Source: Effrenium voratum (lineage: Eukaryota; Sar; Dinophyceae; Suessiales; Symbiodiniaceae). Taken from it: a stretch of 64,000 nt of DNA. Every line of letters begins with the position of its first letter. Position 1 is the first letter of the stretch. The position numbers were made by a program, and so were the translations under genes. Of the stretch, positions 24,228 through 31,750 are shown piece by piece. Under the pieces are notes generated by a model, which was given only the letters and a program-made list of their open reading frames with translations, was not told the DNA's origin and searched no databases. Location: NCBI GenBank assembly GCA_963377175.1, contig CAUJNA010002935.1, positions 248,001 to 312,000 on the forward strand, written 5' to 3'.

Positions 24228-25469
24228 GCAGGCTTTGGGGGCAGTTAAACAGAATCTTGTTTTAAGGGAACATGCCGTCATTGTGGGGCTTCTTAAAGTG
24301 CAATACCAGGGGCTGTAGGGCACTCAAAGCAAATCAAGCGCCAAATCACCATGCGAATCTCATCAGGAGTCATGGCTCGCGGTCACAAGCGAACCTTGTA
24401 ACTACTCTTAATCTGCTGCATGCTTTTTGGGTTCCAGTTGCTATTTGATTAAACTTCTTCTAGGCTTTCCACGTTGAGCAGTGACGGCTGCAACAAAGCC
24501 CAGTTCCCGCTGCACCCCTGCAAGCTCTAGCAGAAGCAGCCTTCCATAAACAAGCCAGCATCGCCATCAGACCGGAGACCCTCCTCGAACCCAGACACTA
24601 CGAGACAATGAGGAAGTTGAGATCGCCTGCGCTGATGCCGGGAAGGGACTGGCAAAGCCCTCGCAGAAATGGTCAATATATAGGGTCAAGAGGGCAAAAG
24701 CCAAACCTTGTTTTGGTTTATGTGATTGGCAAATGTAGCGGCATGTCAATCACAAGTGTTTTGCCACCCCCAAGAAACCCTGACTTCTTCCTGGCTGGGT
24801 GGGCGAATTTCACCGATACGATAGGGGCGCTTGCCATTCATTTCGTGGCCACCCGGCAAGGCTAGCTCCCTTTTAAACTGACAGCACTAAGAAAGTCCGT
24901 ACTGGGACACTACCCAAGTCGGGCCCAACCAGGCCTGCCCATTGATCATCTGGCCGGGCGCCAGCACCAAGCCTGTGCCAGCAAAGGGTGCTTCGCAAGT
25001 CCAGTCACAAAACCCTTCGCAAGCATCAAACGGGCGTCAAAACAGCATCAAGGACCATTTCAACAAGAGGGATGCTTTTCCACTTTCCCGGAAACCCAAG
25101 GTTAGGCAACGTTGACCAGAACATTGGGGGCATGCGTTGGATCTTTGTTGGCGCGTTTGCTTTTCACCGGCTCATCGATCACTCGGACAGGTCACGTGGC
25201 GCGCCCCACGCAGCTGAGCAGCAGGACATGGCACGTGTGTAGTGCAACTAACGCGCATGCGTGATGCGCCCATCTAGGGATGGCCGGCCCCATTCAGGCC
25301 ATCGAGCAAAATGCAACTGCATAGTCAGGCTACCCTCACTCAGTGTCACTCTTCCGTGGCACTGCCCCCAGGCCTGGGGGTTAAACAAGCGCAAGCCAGA
25401 AAGAAGCAACCACTGTGTGGGGAAAGTCCTAAGTTTGGGATCAGTTCCAAACAGATTGCAGTGAAGCTA
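24228..25469. other. No gene recognised, probably introns
   Basis: Lies between two exon-like blocks of the minus-strand gene. I checked both strands and see no protein-like frame longer than about 80 codons. Nothing structured stands out. Confidence 0.4.
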
Positions 25470-25652
25470 TCAACTTGCTTCCCTTCTCAACCAACCCGTT
25501 TTGTCCCAAGCACCTGGGAACTCCTGGCACAGCTTCGCGGCAACCTCGAAGAAGCCCTTGTAATCCTGCGCAGCGAGGAACTCTTCATTGTGGGAGCACA
25601 GGTTGTAGAACTCATCCTGCCAGAAGGGAAGAGCAAGCGGACCCCAAGCCAG
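25470..25652 (-). pseudogene. Short exon with FWQDEFYNLCSHNEEFLAAQ
   Basis: Minus-strand exon of about 60 codons with strong protein character: ALPFWQDEFYNLCSHNEEFL, then DYKGFFEVAAKLCQEFPGAW, then DKTGWLRRE. It is bounded upstream by an AG (minus strand GTAG at 25653-25656) and downstream by GAA followed by GCAAGT, a good GC-type donor. GC donors are common in dinoflagellates. The frame would meet a stop three codons later if not spliced. It follows the TFARR block and continues the same gene. Confidence 0.6.
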
Positions 25653-25789
25653 CTACTTTAGCTAAAAACAATTGCAAAACAATGGCTGCCCAATCATGTT
25701 AAATTGAAAGTCAAAGCTTGTGTAAAGCTACTTCCCAAAATTGATGGTTTATTCCTCCGGATGAGTTGCGGGCTTGTGCGGGCAACTGT

Positions 25790-27419
25790 TGTAAGCCGTG
25801 TCCTGTCGCTGGGATGGCGCTTGAAGGCGAGGCTTAAGGTGGATCTCGAAAGCGTCTTTGATTGCGGACCAGCGGGCTTTCATGGATTCGCCCTTGAACC
25901 AAAGGCGCCTGGCAAACGTGGCGGGCCCGGAGGCGCTTCTGGTTCTTGTGCGTTTTGGCGGGGGCCCGGCTTCGCCACCCTCCAGCTTCTGAGGCGTCTG
26001 CTCAGCTTTGGTTGGGTTCGGGCCCTTGCTGGCCCTTTTGCTGGGTTGCTTGTCTGGGACAGCCTTGGGTTTGGCTTTCGCCTTTGCTTTGCCTGCCGGG
26101 GCCACCTTGTCCTCCACGAGAGCAACCACGTCGGCAAGCTTGTCTCCACCATCGCTGTGGTCTCCACCACGCCCGCCGCCGCTGCGACCGCGACCGCGTC
26201 CTCCGCGACCACGACCGCCTTCTCCACGGCCACGTCCTTTACCACCGCCTCCGCGACCGCGCCCATTGGCCTTTTCTTCGCCGCCAGCCAGCTCCACATT
26301 GACGATCTCCGCATCATGCTCCTCCTCATTCTCGCAGTCAACCTTGCCAGCGCTGAGTTGCTGACGACGGGAAACCAGAGGGGCCTGCAAGGCTAATTTC
26401 GCAAACCTTGGCCTAACACCTACAACGGGTGCAGAACGGACCTTGGCCTTACAATGAATGCAGAATGGACTTAAATGGTCTTTTGCCCCTCCGGCCTTCA
26501 CGGTCAGCAGATTCGGAGCATCAGCGGCAGAAACGTTGTTGGACTCCTGATCGGGGAGCTCCTCGTTGTTGCCAGCAGGCTTGCTCTGCTTGGACTTGGC
26601 AGAGGTCGGCCTTGGCTTTTTGGCCTTGCTTGTTTCTGCGGGCGCTGCCTCCGCAGTTCTCTTGCTCTTCGCGTTCTTCTCAATCTCCTTCTCAATCTCC
26701 ACGGCATCCCCCAACTTGACCTGTTCCGTGTTGGGGCGCTCCTCGGACTGCTTTTCACCGTCCTCCTCACCCAAAGCTTCAAGAGTCTGGGCGTCGCGGG
26801 CCTCATGGGAGACATCTTGAAACTCGCTCATCGGCTGCTGCTTGTTCTCCACGGCGTTCTCCACTGCCTTCTTCTCAAGCTCCTTGTTCTCCTGCGCCGC
26901 CGGCTTTTGTGACAGCTCTGTCGCGTTGAAAAACTCCAACTTCTCCTTATGCGAGGTGTCCTTTGCCTTCAGCTCTGGCACCAACTCCTTGGCCTCCTTG
27001 GCCTCCTTCGCTTCCTTCGCCTCCTTGGCCTCCTTGGCATCCTTGGCCTCCTTGGCCTCCTTCGCTTCCTTGGCCTCCTTAGCCTCCTTAGCCTGCTTAG
27101 CCTCCTTAGCCTCCTTCGCTTCCTTGGCCTCCTTGGCCTCCTTGGCATCCTTGGCCTCCTTGGCCTCCTTCGCCTCCTTGGCCTCCTTCGCCTCCTTCGC
27201 TTCCTTCGCCTCCTTGGCCTCCTTGGCATCCTTGGCCTCCTTCGCTTCCTTCGCCTCCTTGGCCTCCTTGCCATCCTTAGCCTTCTTGGCCTCCTTCGCC
27301 TCCTTGGCTTCCTTCGCCTCGAGCTTGGTCGCCTCTCCTTCCTCGCAAGCCTCCCGGCGCCGCTTCAGCTCCTTCGCGGCTTCGTTCGCAGCAGCAGCCG
27401 CAGCGTCAGCCACGGCCAT
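25790..27419 (-). pseudogene. K-E-A repeat and RGG-rich N-terminal exon
   Basis: Minus-strand frame of about 540 codons. In order it has an Ala-rich helix, about 110 residues of K-E-A triplets, acidic and lysine-rich segments, a likely nuclear signal (SKAKKPRPTSAKSKQSKPA), an RGG-type glycine-arginine box (about 26160-26275), and a C-terminal part with KRTRTRSASGPATFARRLWF and ESMKARWSAIKDAFEIHLKP. The TFARR-x-RW-x2-I-x-AF stretch resembles an N-terminal signature of the dinoflagellate family found downstream. The K-E-A tract would form a long charged helix. The exon probably ends near 25800, and the frame beyond is not distinctive. It is out of frame with the start of the gene. Confidence 0.6.
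26979..27320. repeat. 9-base tandem repeat encoding K-E-A
   Basis: About 36 units of AAGGAGGCC and variants (minus strand), with occasional KDA, KKA, KQA and KDG. Long frames on the plus strand (L-L-G-L-L-R type) and in other frames are shadows of this repeat. Confidence 0.93.
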
Positions 27420-27436
27420 GGCAGCCTGGCCGTGGC
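27409..27436. other. 9-base-pair hairpin at a frameshift
   Basis: GCCACGGCC (27409-27417) and GGCCGTGGC (27428-27436) are perfect inverted repeats around a 10-base loop. The coding frame of the minus-strand gene changes here. Confidence 0.85.
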
Positions 27437-27736
27437 AGCCGCCGCATCCTTTGCAGCCTGAGCAGCTTGTCGCGCAGTCTCATCTGCCCTCCGTTCAGCA
27501 GCCGCCTCCTGCTTCAACATGTCCACCTTCTCCACTGACTCACGCCTTGCCAGCTTCCGGCCTGCTGCAAGGTCATCCAAGTCGTTCTGGCGGCGAATCT
27601 CCTCCCAGTCTTCCGGCTTCATCTCTCCGTGCCACGGGTCAAGCGTGTCTGGTAGGTCCTCGTCTCATTCCTCGGTCCTCTGGCGGGCCTCGCTGACATC
27701 GTGGACCACCATGGGCAAGGTCTCAAGGTTGTCCAT
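27420..27736 (-). pseudogene. Start of the minus-strand gene, with nonsense codon and frameshift
   Basis: The minus-strand ATG at 27736-27734 lies just after an acceptor-like TTTCTTTCACAG. The product starts MDNLETLPMVVHDVSEARQR, meets TGA at 27667-27665, and then continues in the same frame with DPWHGEMKPEDWEEIRRQ and a charged helix (KVDMLKQEAAAERRADETAR). At about 27420, inside a perfect hairpin, the frame must shift by one base to enter the Ala-rich start of the next block. Either both lesions are real, making this a pseudogene, or one is a sequencing error. Charged, coiled-coil-like composition continues across both lesions. Confidence 0.6.
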
Positions 27737-27953
27737 GCACCGTCCTGTGAAAGAAACGACACGTACCCGGAGCTAGTTTTGTGCGGTTTGAACCAGATTC
27801 AGGGTCATAGGGAACAAGAGATGTGTGGTGAACTTGCCCAGCTTGAGAATTATTATGTTGTCTTCGGTTTTTATTTGAACCAGTCCTTGAACACAAAGGC
27901 TTGCCCCCCTGCCAACAACTGTCAAATCACAAGACAAAAGATCAAAAGGTCCA

Positions 27954-27968
27954 CTTGAGCCAAAATGG
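27954..27968 (-). promoter_or_regulatory. Spliced-leader relict (15 of 22 bases)
   Basis: On the minus strand the sequence CCATTTTGGCTCAAG is identical to the last 15 bases of the 22-base dinoflagellate trans-spliced leader. It lies 218 bases upstream of the probable start codon of the minus-strand gene and in the same orientation. Genomic leader relicts are known in dinoflagellates and are explained by reintegration of trans-spliced mRNA. The match also forms one arm of an imperfect hairpin (27951-27980), so a chance origin is not excluded. Confidence 0.6.
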
Positions 27969-27980
27969 TGGCCCAAGTGG

Positions 27981-28283
27981 ATACTTATTAAGAGTCAAGA
28001 CAAGCGACCACCTACGGTTAACGCTTTAGCCCAGACTCTTCAAAGCACCACATTGGTGCTACTGGTACCTTAATCGCGAAACGGTGCATCCTTTACGCCG
28101 CATAAGGATTAGTGCCAAAATGGGAGGATTGCCCAGCTCCACTGGGCAGCTCCCCTCAGCAGCTGATGGGAGTAGAATTGATGCCATCCCCAACGGACGG
28201 ATCGCATCAGCTGCCAATACCAACGGACGAGCTGGTCGTTGGGGAGGTCCTCCCTCCACGTATGCCGTGTGGTCCCGCTGTCG
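27981..28283. other. No gene seen
   Basis: AT-richer on the left, turning GC-rich at about 28200, where the virus-like part begins. Frames on both strands look accidental. Confidence 0.4.
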
Positions 28284-28287
28284 CATT

Positions 28288-28722
28288 TCAGGGCCCTCGG
28301 CACCTGTGCGTCCAGCGGTCCGGCTGCGGTCCACCCGGTGCGTCCATCTCCCTCTCCTCGGACACCGACGAGAGCGTGGACACTCAGTCGGACAAGGAGG
28401 CGGTCGTCCTCCCGGAAATTGAGTGAGGGGTGGATAGCGCAGGTGCCGAGGGCCCTGACACGCTTCCCCCCATGCCTCAAGGCAAGGAGGCAGGGGGAGA
28501 GGGCGCAGGTGCCGAGGGCCCTGATACGCCCTCCCCGGCACCCCCCCAGGGGCCCAGCCCCGCGGCCAGCGGGGAGCGCAGGTGCCGAAGGCCCTGACAC
28601 GCAACCCCGAAGGGGCCTGGAGGGGGGGAGACACAGGTGCCGAGGGCCCTGAGATGTTCTCACCCCTATCCCAGGGGGCCAGTGCCCCGGGAACCAGGGG
28701 ACACAGGTGCCGAGGGCCCTGA
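28288..28722. repeat. Six copies of a 22-base GC-rich motif, one inverted
   Basis: The core CAGGTGCCGAGGGCCCTGA occurs in direct orientation at about 28440, 28506, 28579 (one change), 28634 and 28704, spaced 55-73 bases apart, and once inverted at 28288-28310. The ATG used for the HNH protein lies two bases after the last copy. The inverted and first direct copies could pair with a loop of about 126 bases. Confidence 0.9.
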
Positions 28723-28723
28723 G

Positions 28724-29662
28724 ATGTCCCCGGGCATCCCAGGCGGATTGACGGGGTCGGAGACGCTCCTGCGCCAGCGCACGAGGGGCCTGAGGAGCGT
28801 GAGCTTCCAGCTGCCCTGCGAGGAGGACGTGCTGCAGAGCGCCTTCGAGGACAAGCCGCTCTGCGTGCCCCGGCAGCTGGCCGAGCTGCTGCAGCTGAGC
28901 GTGGAGGAGGTGTGCGCGGACTTCGACGCCATGCTGCGCCACGACTGGAGGCGCCTCGGCATCTCCGCCGAGGAGGTGCGAGAGTTCTGCGTGTGGCGCA
29001 ACGCCCCGATGCGCGTGCTGAGCTCGCAGGGCGACCTGGTGGACAGCTACGACCCGGCGCTGAAGGAGCACCGCACCGTTTGTTTTTTGGCCTTCGACGG
29101 GCACTGCTACATGTACAGGGCCGTGAAGAGGGTGCTGGAGCGGCAGGCGGCGCGCGTGCTCTACCGGGGCGAGGCGAGGCAGACCCTGCCGCCCATCCAA
29201 GAGTGGAGGCGCTTCGACGCCGCGGACGTGCAGCCGGGGCTGTTCTGGTGCGAGGACCTGCGGGAGGCGCGGCGCCAGCTCATGGCCGCCGGCGAGAGCC
29301 CCAAGGTGGCCATCAGCAGCCCGGCGCAGTACTGCGGGCTGAGGCTGAGGCGGGGCACCAGGATCCGAGAGCTGCCGGAGGAGCACGAGGTGCTGCGGAG
29401 GTGGTGCGAGGCGCTCAACCAGGAGTACAGGGGCCAGCGCCTGGCCGGCTTGGCGCACGAGATTTTTTTGAAGCTGCTCAAGGCGAAGCGGGAGGTGCCC
29501 GGCGCGGCGGAGAGGCAGAAGACCCTGGCCGCGCAGGACGGCAAGTGCGCGCTGTGCGGCTGCGGGCTGACGGGCACCTGCGAGCTGGACCACGTGGTGC
29601 CGGTGAGGCAGGCCTTTGCGGGCAGCGTGCAAACTTTGCAGGCGCTGTGCGGCGACTGCCAC
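28724..29662 (+). CDS. HNH-domain protein, N-terminal part of a Polinton-like DNA polymerase-type protein, truncated
   Basis: A GC-rich open frame of 313 codons from the ATG at 28724. The N-terminal 250 residues are rich in E, R and L, with DGHCYMYRAVKR and GLFWCEDLREARRQL stretches. The C-terminal part is an HNH endonuclease-type fold with all its hallmark residues: C275-x2-C278, D289-H290, and L308-C309-x2-C312-H313. The final histidine is encoded by the first three bases of the 59-base repeat at 29660, so the protein is cut exactly at the end of the domain. I associate this combination with dinoflagellate proteins in which the HNH part precedes a family B polymerase. The frame stays open through the repeat array to 30256, but that tail is repeat translation. 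Upstream GTG or in-frame ATG at 28637 is less likely because it reads through the motif repeats. Confidence 0.6.
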
Positions 29663-30116
29663 TGGGCTGGAGGTGGAAAGATCCGTCTCGGGGATTTCTT
29701 ATTCCCAGGAGAGGCGGTCACTGGGCTGGAGGTGGAAAGATCCGTCTCGGGGATTTCTTATTCCCAGGAGAGGCGGTCACTGGGCTGGAGGCGGAAAGAT
29801 CCGTCTCGGGGATTTCTCATTCTTAGAAGAGGCGGTCACTGGGCTGGAGGCGGAAAGATCCGTCTCGTTCTTATTCCCAGGAGAGGCGGTCACTGGGCTG
29901 GAGGCGGAAAGATCCGTCTCGGGGATTTCTTATTCCCAGGAGAGGCGGTCACTGGGCTGGAGGTGGAAAGATCCGTCTCGGAGATTTCTTATTCCCAGAA
30001 AAAACGGTCACTGGGCTGGAGGCGGAAAGATCCATCTCGGGGATTTCTTATTCTCAGGAGAGGCGGTCACTGGGCTGGAGGCGGAAAGATCCGTCTCGGG
30101 GATTTCTTATTCCCAG
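29660..30116. repeat. 59-base tandem repeat, eight copies
   Basis: Units beginning CACTGGGCTGGAGG start at 29660, 29719, 29778, 29837, 29891, 29950, 30009 and 30068. All are 59 bases except the fourth, which is 54. Because 59 is not a multiple of three, successive units are read in different frames, and no unit has a stop in any plus-strand frame. The HNH frame enters from the left and the polymerase fragment (minus strand) from the right. Half of the units read GAGGTGGAAAG and half GAGGCGGAAAG. Confidence 0.96.
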
Positions 30117-30873
30117 CAAAGGCGCACACCGCGGGCATCTCCCACGCCTCGGCGCCGCAGAAGTGCTCGAAGGGCATGGGCAGCTTGCGCAGGATGCAGT
30201 CCCACGCCTGCTCCAGCTCGCAGTGCGTCCGCCGCTGCTTGAGAGGCCGTCTTTGAGGCGGAGAGCCCGTCGGAGTGCGCAGCTGCAGCTCGGGGTGAAG
30301 CGAGGCCATCAGCGGGAAGAGCTCCGGCAGCTGCTTGTGCGTGCAGGCCCTGAGGTCGTCGATCATGCTGGCCAGGCTCGTGGGGAAGACGTTCATGCTG
30401 TCCACGAACCTCAGCGGGCCCCAGCTCATCTGCAGGCACTTCTCGCCCGACTTGCAGAGGACTCGGAGGCAGAGGTGGCTGTAGTCGCCCTCCTTGATCG
30501 CGGCCTGCAGGGCGCACCAGCCGCTGAGGGGCCTTGGCGCGGCCTTGGCCTTGGCCTTGGGCTTTGGTGCGGCCTTTGGCGCGGCCTTGGCCATGGCCAT
30601 GGGCCTCTCGGGCTCGCTGCCGCTGCCTTCTGCCTCGCTCTCGCTGCCCTCGTTGTCGCTGTCCTCGCCGAGCTCTTCGCGCGGCGCCCTGCTGACGGGA
30701 GAGCCCATCGTGGCGATGTAGCGCAGCAGGAAGTGGAAGTCGTAGCCGCCCCCGTTGTGAAAGACCACTGGGATGGTCTTGGGCGTCTGGGCCGCGATGT
30801 TGCAGGAGTGGCACAGCGCCCCGAGATACTGCCCGGTGCCGTGGCAGTGGTGACACCTGAGACACCTGAGACA
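30117..30873 (-). pseudogene. Family B DNA polymerase fragment (exonuclease part)
   Basis: Minus-strand frame, read from about 30870 down to 30117. It starts in a zinc-knuckle-like HCHGTGQYLGALCHSCN, followed by TPKTIPVVFHNGGGYDFHFL. After a charged, K-A-P-rich insert come LRFVDSMNVFPTSLASMIDDL and LRKLPMPFEHF. The order endonuclease VII-like HCH-x2-G-x-C-x2-CN, then VFFHN-x-xGYD-xH, then RF-x-DS-x3-[FM]-x-x-SL, then a [KL]-x-[PF]-Y/FE-x-F motif is that of protein-primed type B polymerases of Polintons and related viruses and plasmids. The palm motifs are absent. The 5' end falls at a 22-base-pair hairpin and the 3' end in the 59-base repeat, so only a middle piece remains, in opposite orientation to the HNH fragment. 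Confidence 0.72.
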
Positions 30874-30953
30874 GCCATTGCTGAGACAGGTCTGAGACAC
30901 GCCTGAGACACTTTGTTCGACGTTTAGTGGGTGTCTCAGGTGTCTCAGGTGTC
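30852..30953. repeat. Perfect 22-base inverted repeat of CACCTGAGA units
   Basis: The left arm 30852-30873 (GACACCTGAGACACCTGAGA plus CA) and the right arm 30932-30953 are exact reverse complements around a 58-base loop. Both arms are made of short GAGACACCT units, and further copies of the unit lie in the loop. The polymerase fragment loses its homology here. Confidence 0.92.
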
Positions 30954-31094
30954 TCACCCCCTTTTCCCAGGATTGTCTCAGGCAAGCCCTCGGCTGGCTG
31001 GGCGTCTCTGGGTCCCTGGCGGGCTGCGGGCATGGCCTGATACAGGCCGAGAGAAAAAAAAACTCGAGAAAAAATCAGGCAGTGTGACGACGAG

Positions 31095-31628
31095 ATGCAA
31101 CTGCGGTATGCTGTTTTTTCGTCTCTGTGCTCGATCGGGCAAACTGTGCGATGCCCCTTCGCCTTTGCAGGCGGGAACTGTACGTTATCCTCTCACTTCA
31201 CGAGGCGGACGAAGCTGTCGTTCAAGTCCTTCTTCCCCTCGGCGTCCTCGAATCTGCCCATCGGCGCGGCCAGGCAGGAAGACAGTCTCCTGGAGTCGCA
31301 GATGCAGCTGGGCAGCCTGCAGTACCCGCACAACCCTATGAAGGGAGCCTCGGAGCACTTCCACTTCCTCTCGGTCCTTGCGGGGACCTACGACGACACG
31401 GTGCGCAACATCGACATCGACCGCGCGGGCTACCTGCGCCACAGCTTCATCGCGGGCTTCCCGACAGAGCACGTGCCCAAGATGCCCCTGAGCGGCGTCA
31501 GCGCCCGCTCGGGCGACCTGGCGTTCACTTTCAAGGCGCTCGACGGCACGATGACGGATGTGTTCATCCACCTGATTGCCTATCAGCTGGTGACGCTCTC
31601 AGGCACAGGAGTCTCTGTGCTGGACTAG
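31095..31628 (+). CDS. Possible double-jelly-roll capsid protein, C-terminal fragment
   Basis: GC-rich frame of 178 codons ending TAG-proximal at 31628. The protein-like part starts near 31200. It has NPMKGASEHFHFLSVLAGTY, then a VPKMPLSGVSARSGDLAFTF stretch, and ends with a beta-rich FIHLIAYQLVTLSGTGVSVLD-type strand. A GxNxxSGD-like loop followed by a C-terminal hydrophobic strand is reminiscent of the second jelly roll of Polinton and adintovirus-type major capsid proteins, and it sits next to polymerase and HNH fragments. The N-terminal jelly roll is absent and the start at 31095 is probably not genuine. The family call is tentative and rests on pattern memory. A fold prediction would decide it. 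Confidence 0.4.
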   Translation: MQLRYAVFSSLCSIGQTVRCPFAFAGGNCTLSSHFTRRTKLSFKSFFPSASSNLPIGAARQEDSLLESQMQLGSLQYPHNPMKGASEHFHFLSVLAGTYDDTVRNIDIDRAGYLRHSFIAGFPTEHVPKMPLSGVSARSGDLAFTFKALDGTMTDVFIHLIAYQLVTLSGTGVSVLD

Positions 31629-31631
31629 CAT

Positions 31632-31715
31632 GGATCCATACCTCAATCGGAAGAGGCGCTGCAGCTCTGAAGCTTGGAGACCGCGGGCTCGATTCCCCGG
31701 GCGCGGATCATTTTT
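31632..31715 (+). other. tRNA-like sequence with A and B boxes
   Basis: An A-box-like TACCTCAATCGG (31639-31650, 10 of 12 consensus positions) and a B-box-like GGCTCGATTCC (31686-31696, one mismatch) are spaced as in a tRNA gene. The D arm CCTC-loop-GAGG pairs perfectly, GATCC (31633-31637) pairs with GGATC (31705-31709), and TTTTT follows at 31711. The anticodon arm does not fold as usual. This could be a decayed tRNA or the head of a tRNA-derived SINE. Confidence 0.4.
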
Positions 31716-31750
31716 CAGGCGAGTGCCCTTGGGAATTCATTTTCCTCCCT

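Noticed and set aside
26949..27696. Leucine-rich plus-strand frames (L-L-G-L-L-R and A-S-L-A-S types)
   Set aside because: They are shadows of the K-E-A 9-base repeat on the other strand.
28109..29662. A 517-codon minus-strand frame opposite the HNH gene
   Set aside because: It is the antisense of a GC-rich coding sequence and reads through the 22-base motif repeats, whereas the plus strand has complete HNH residues.
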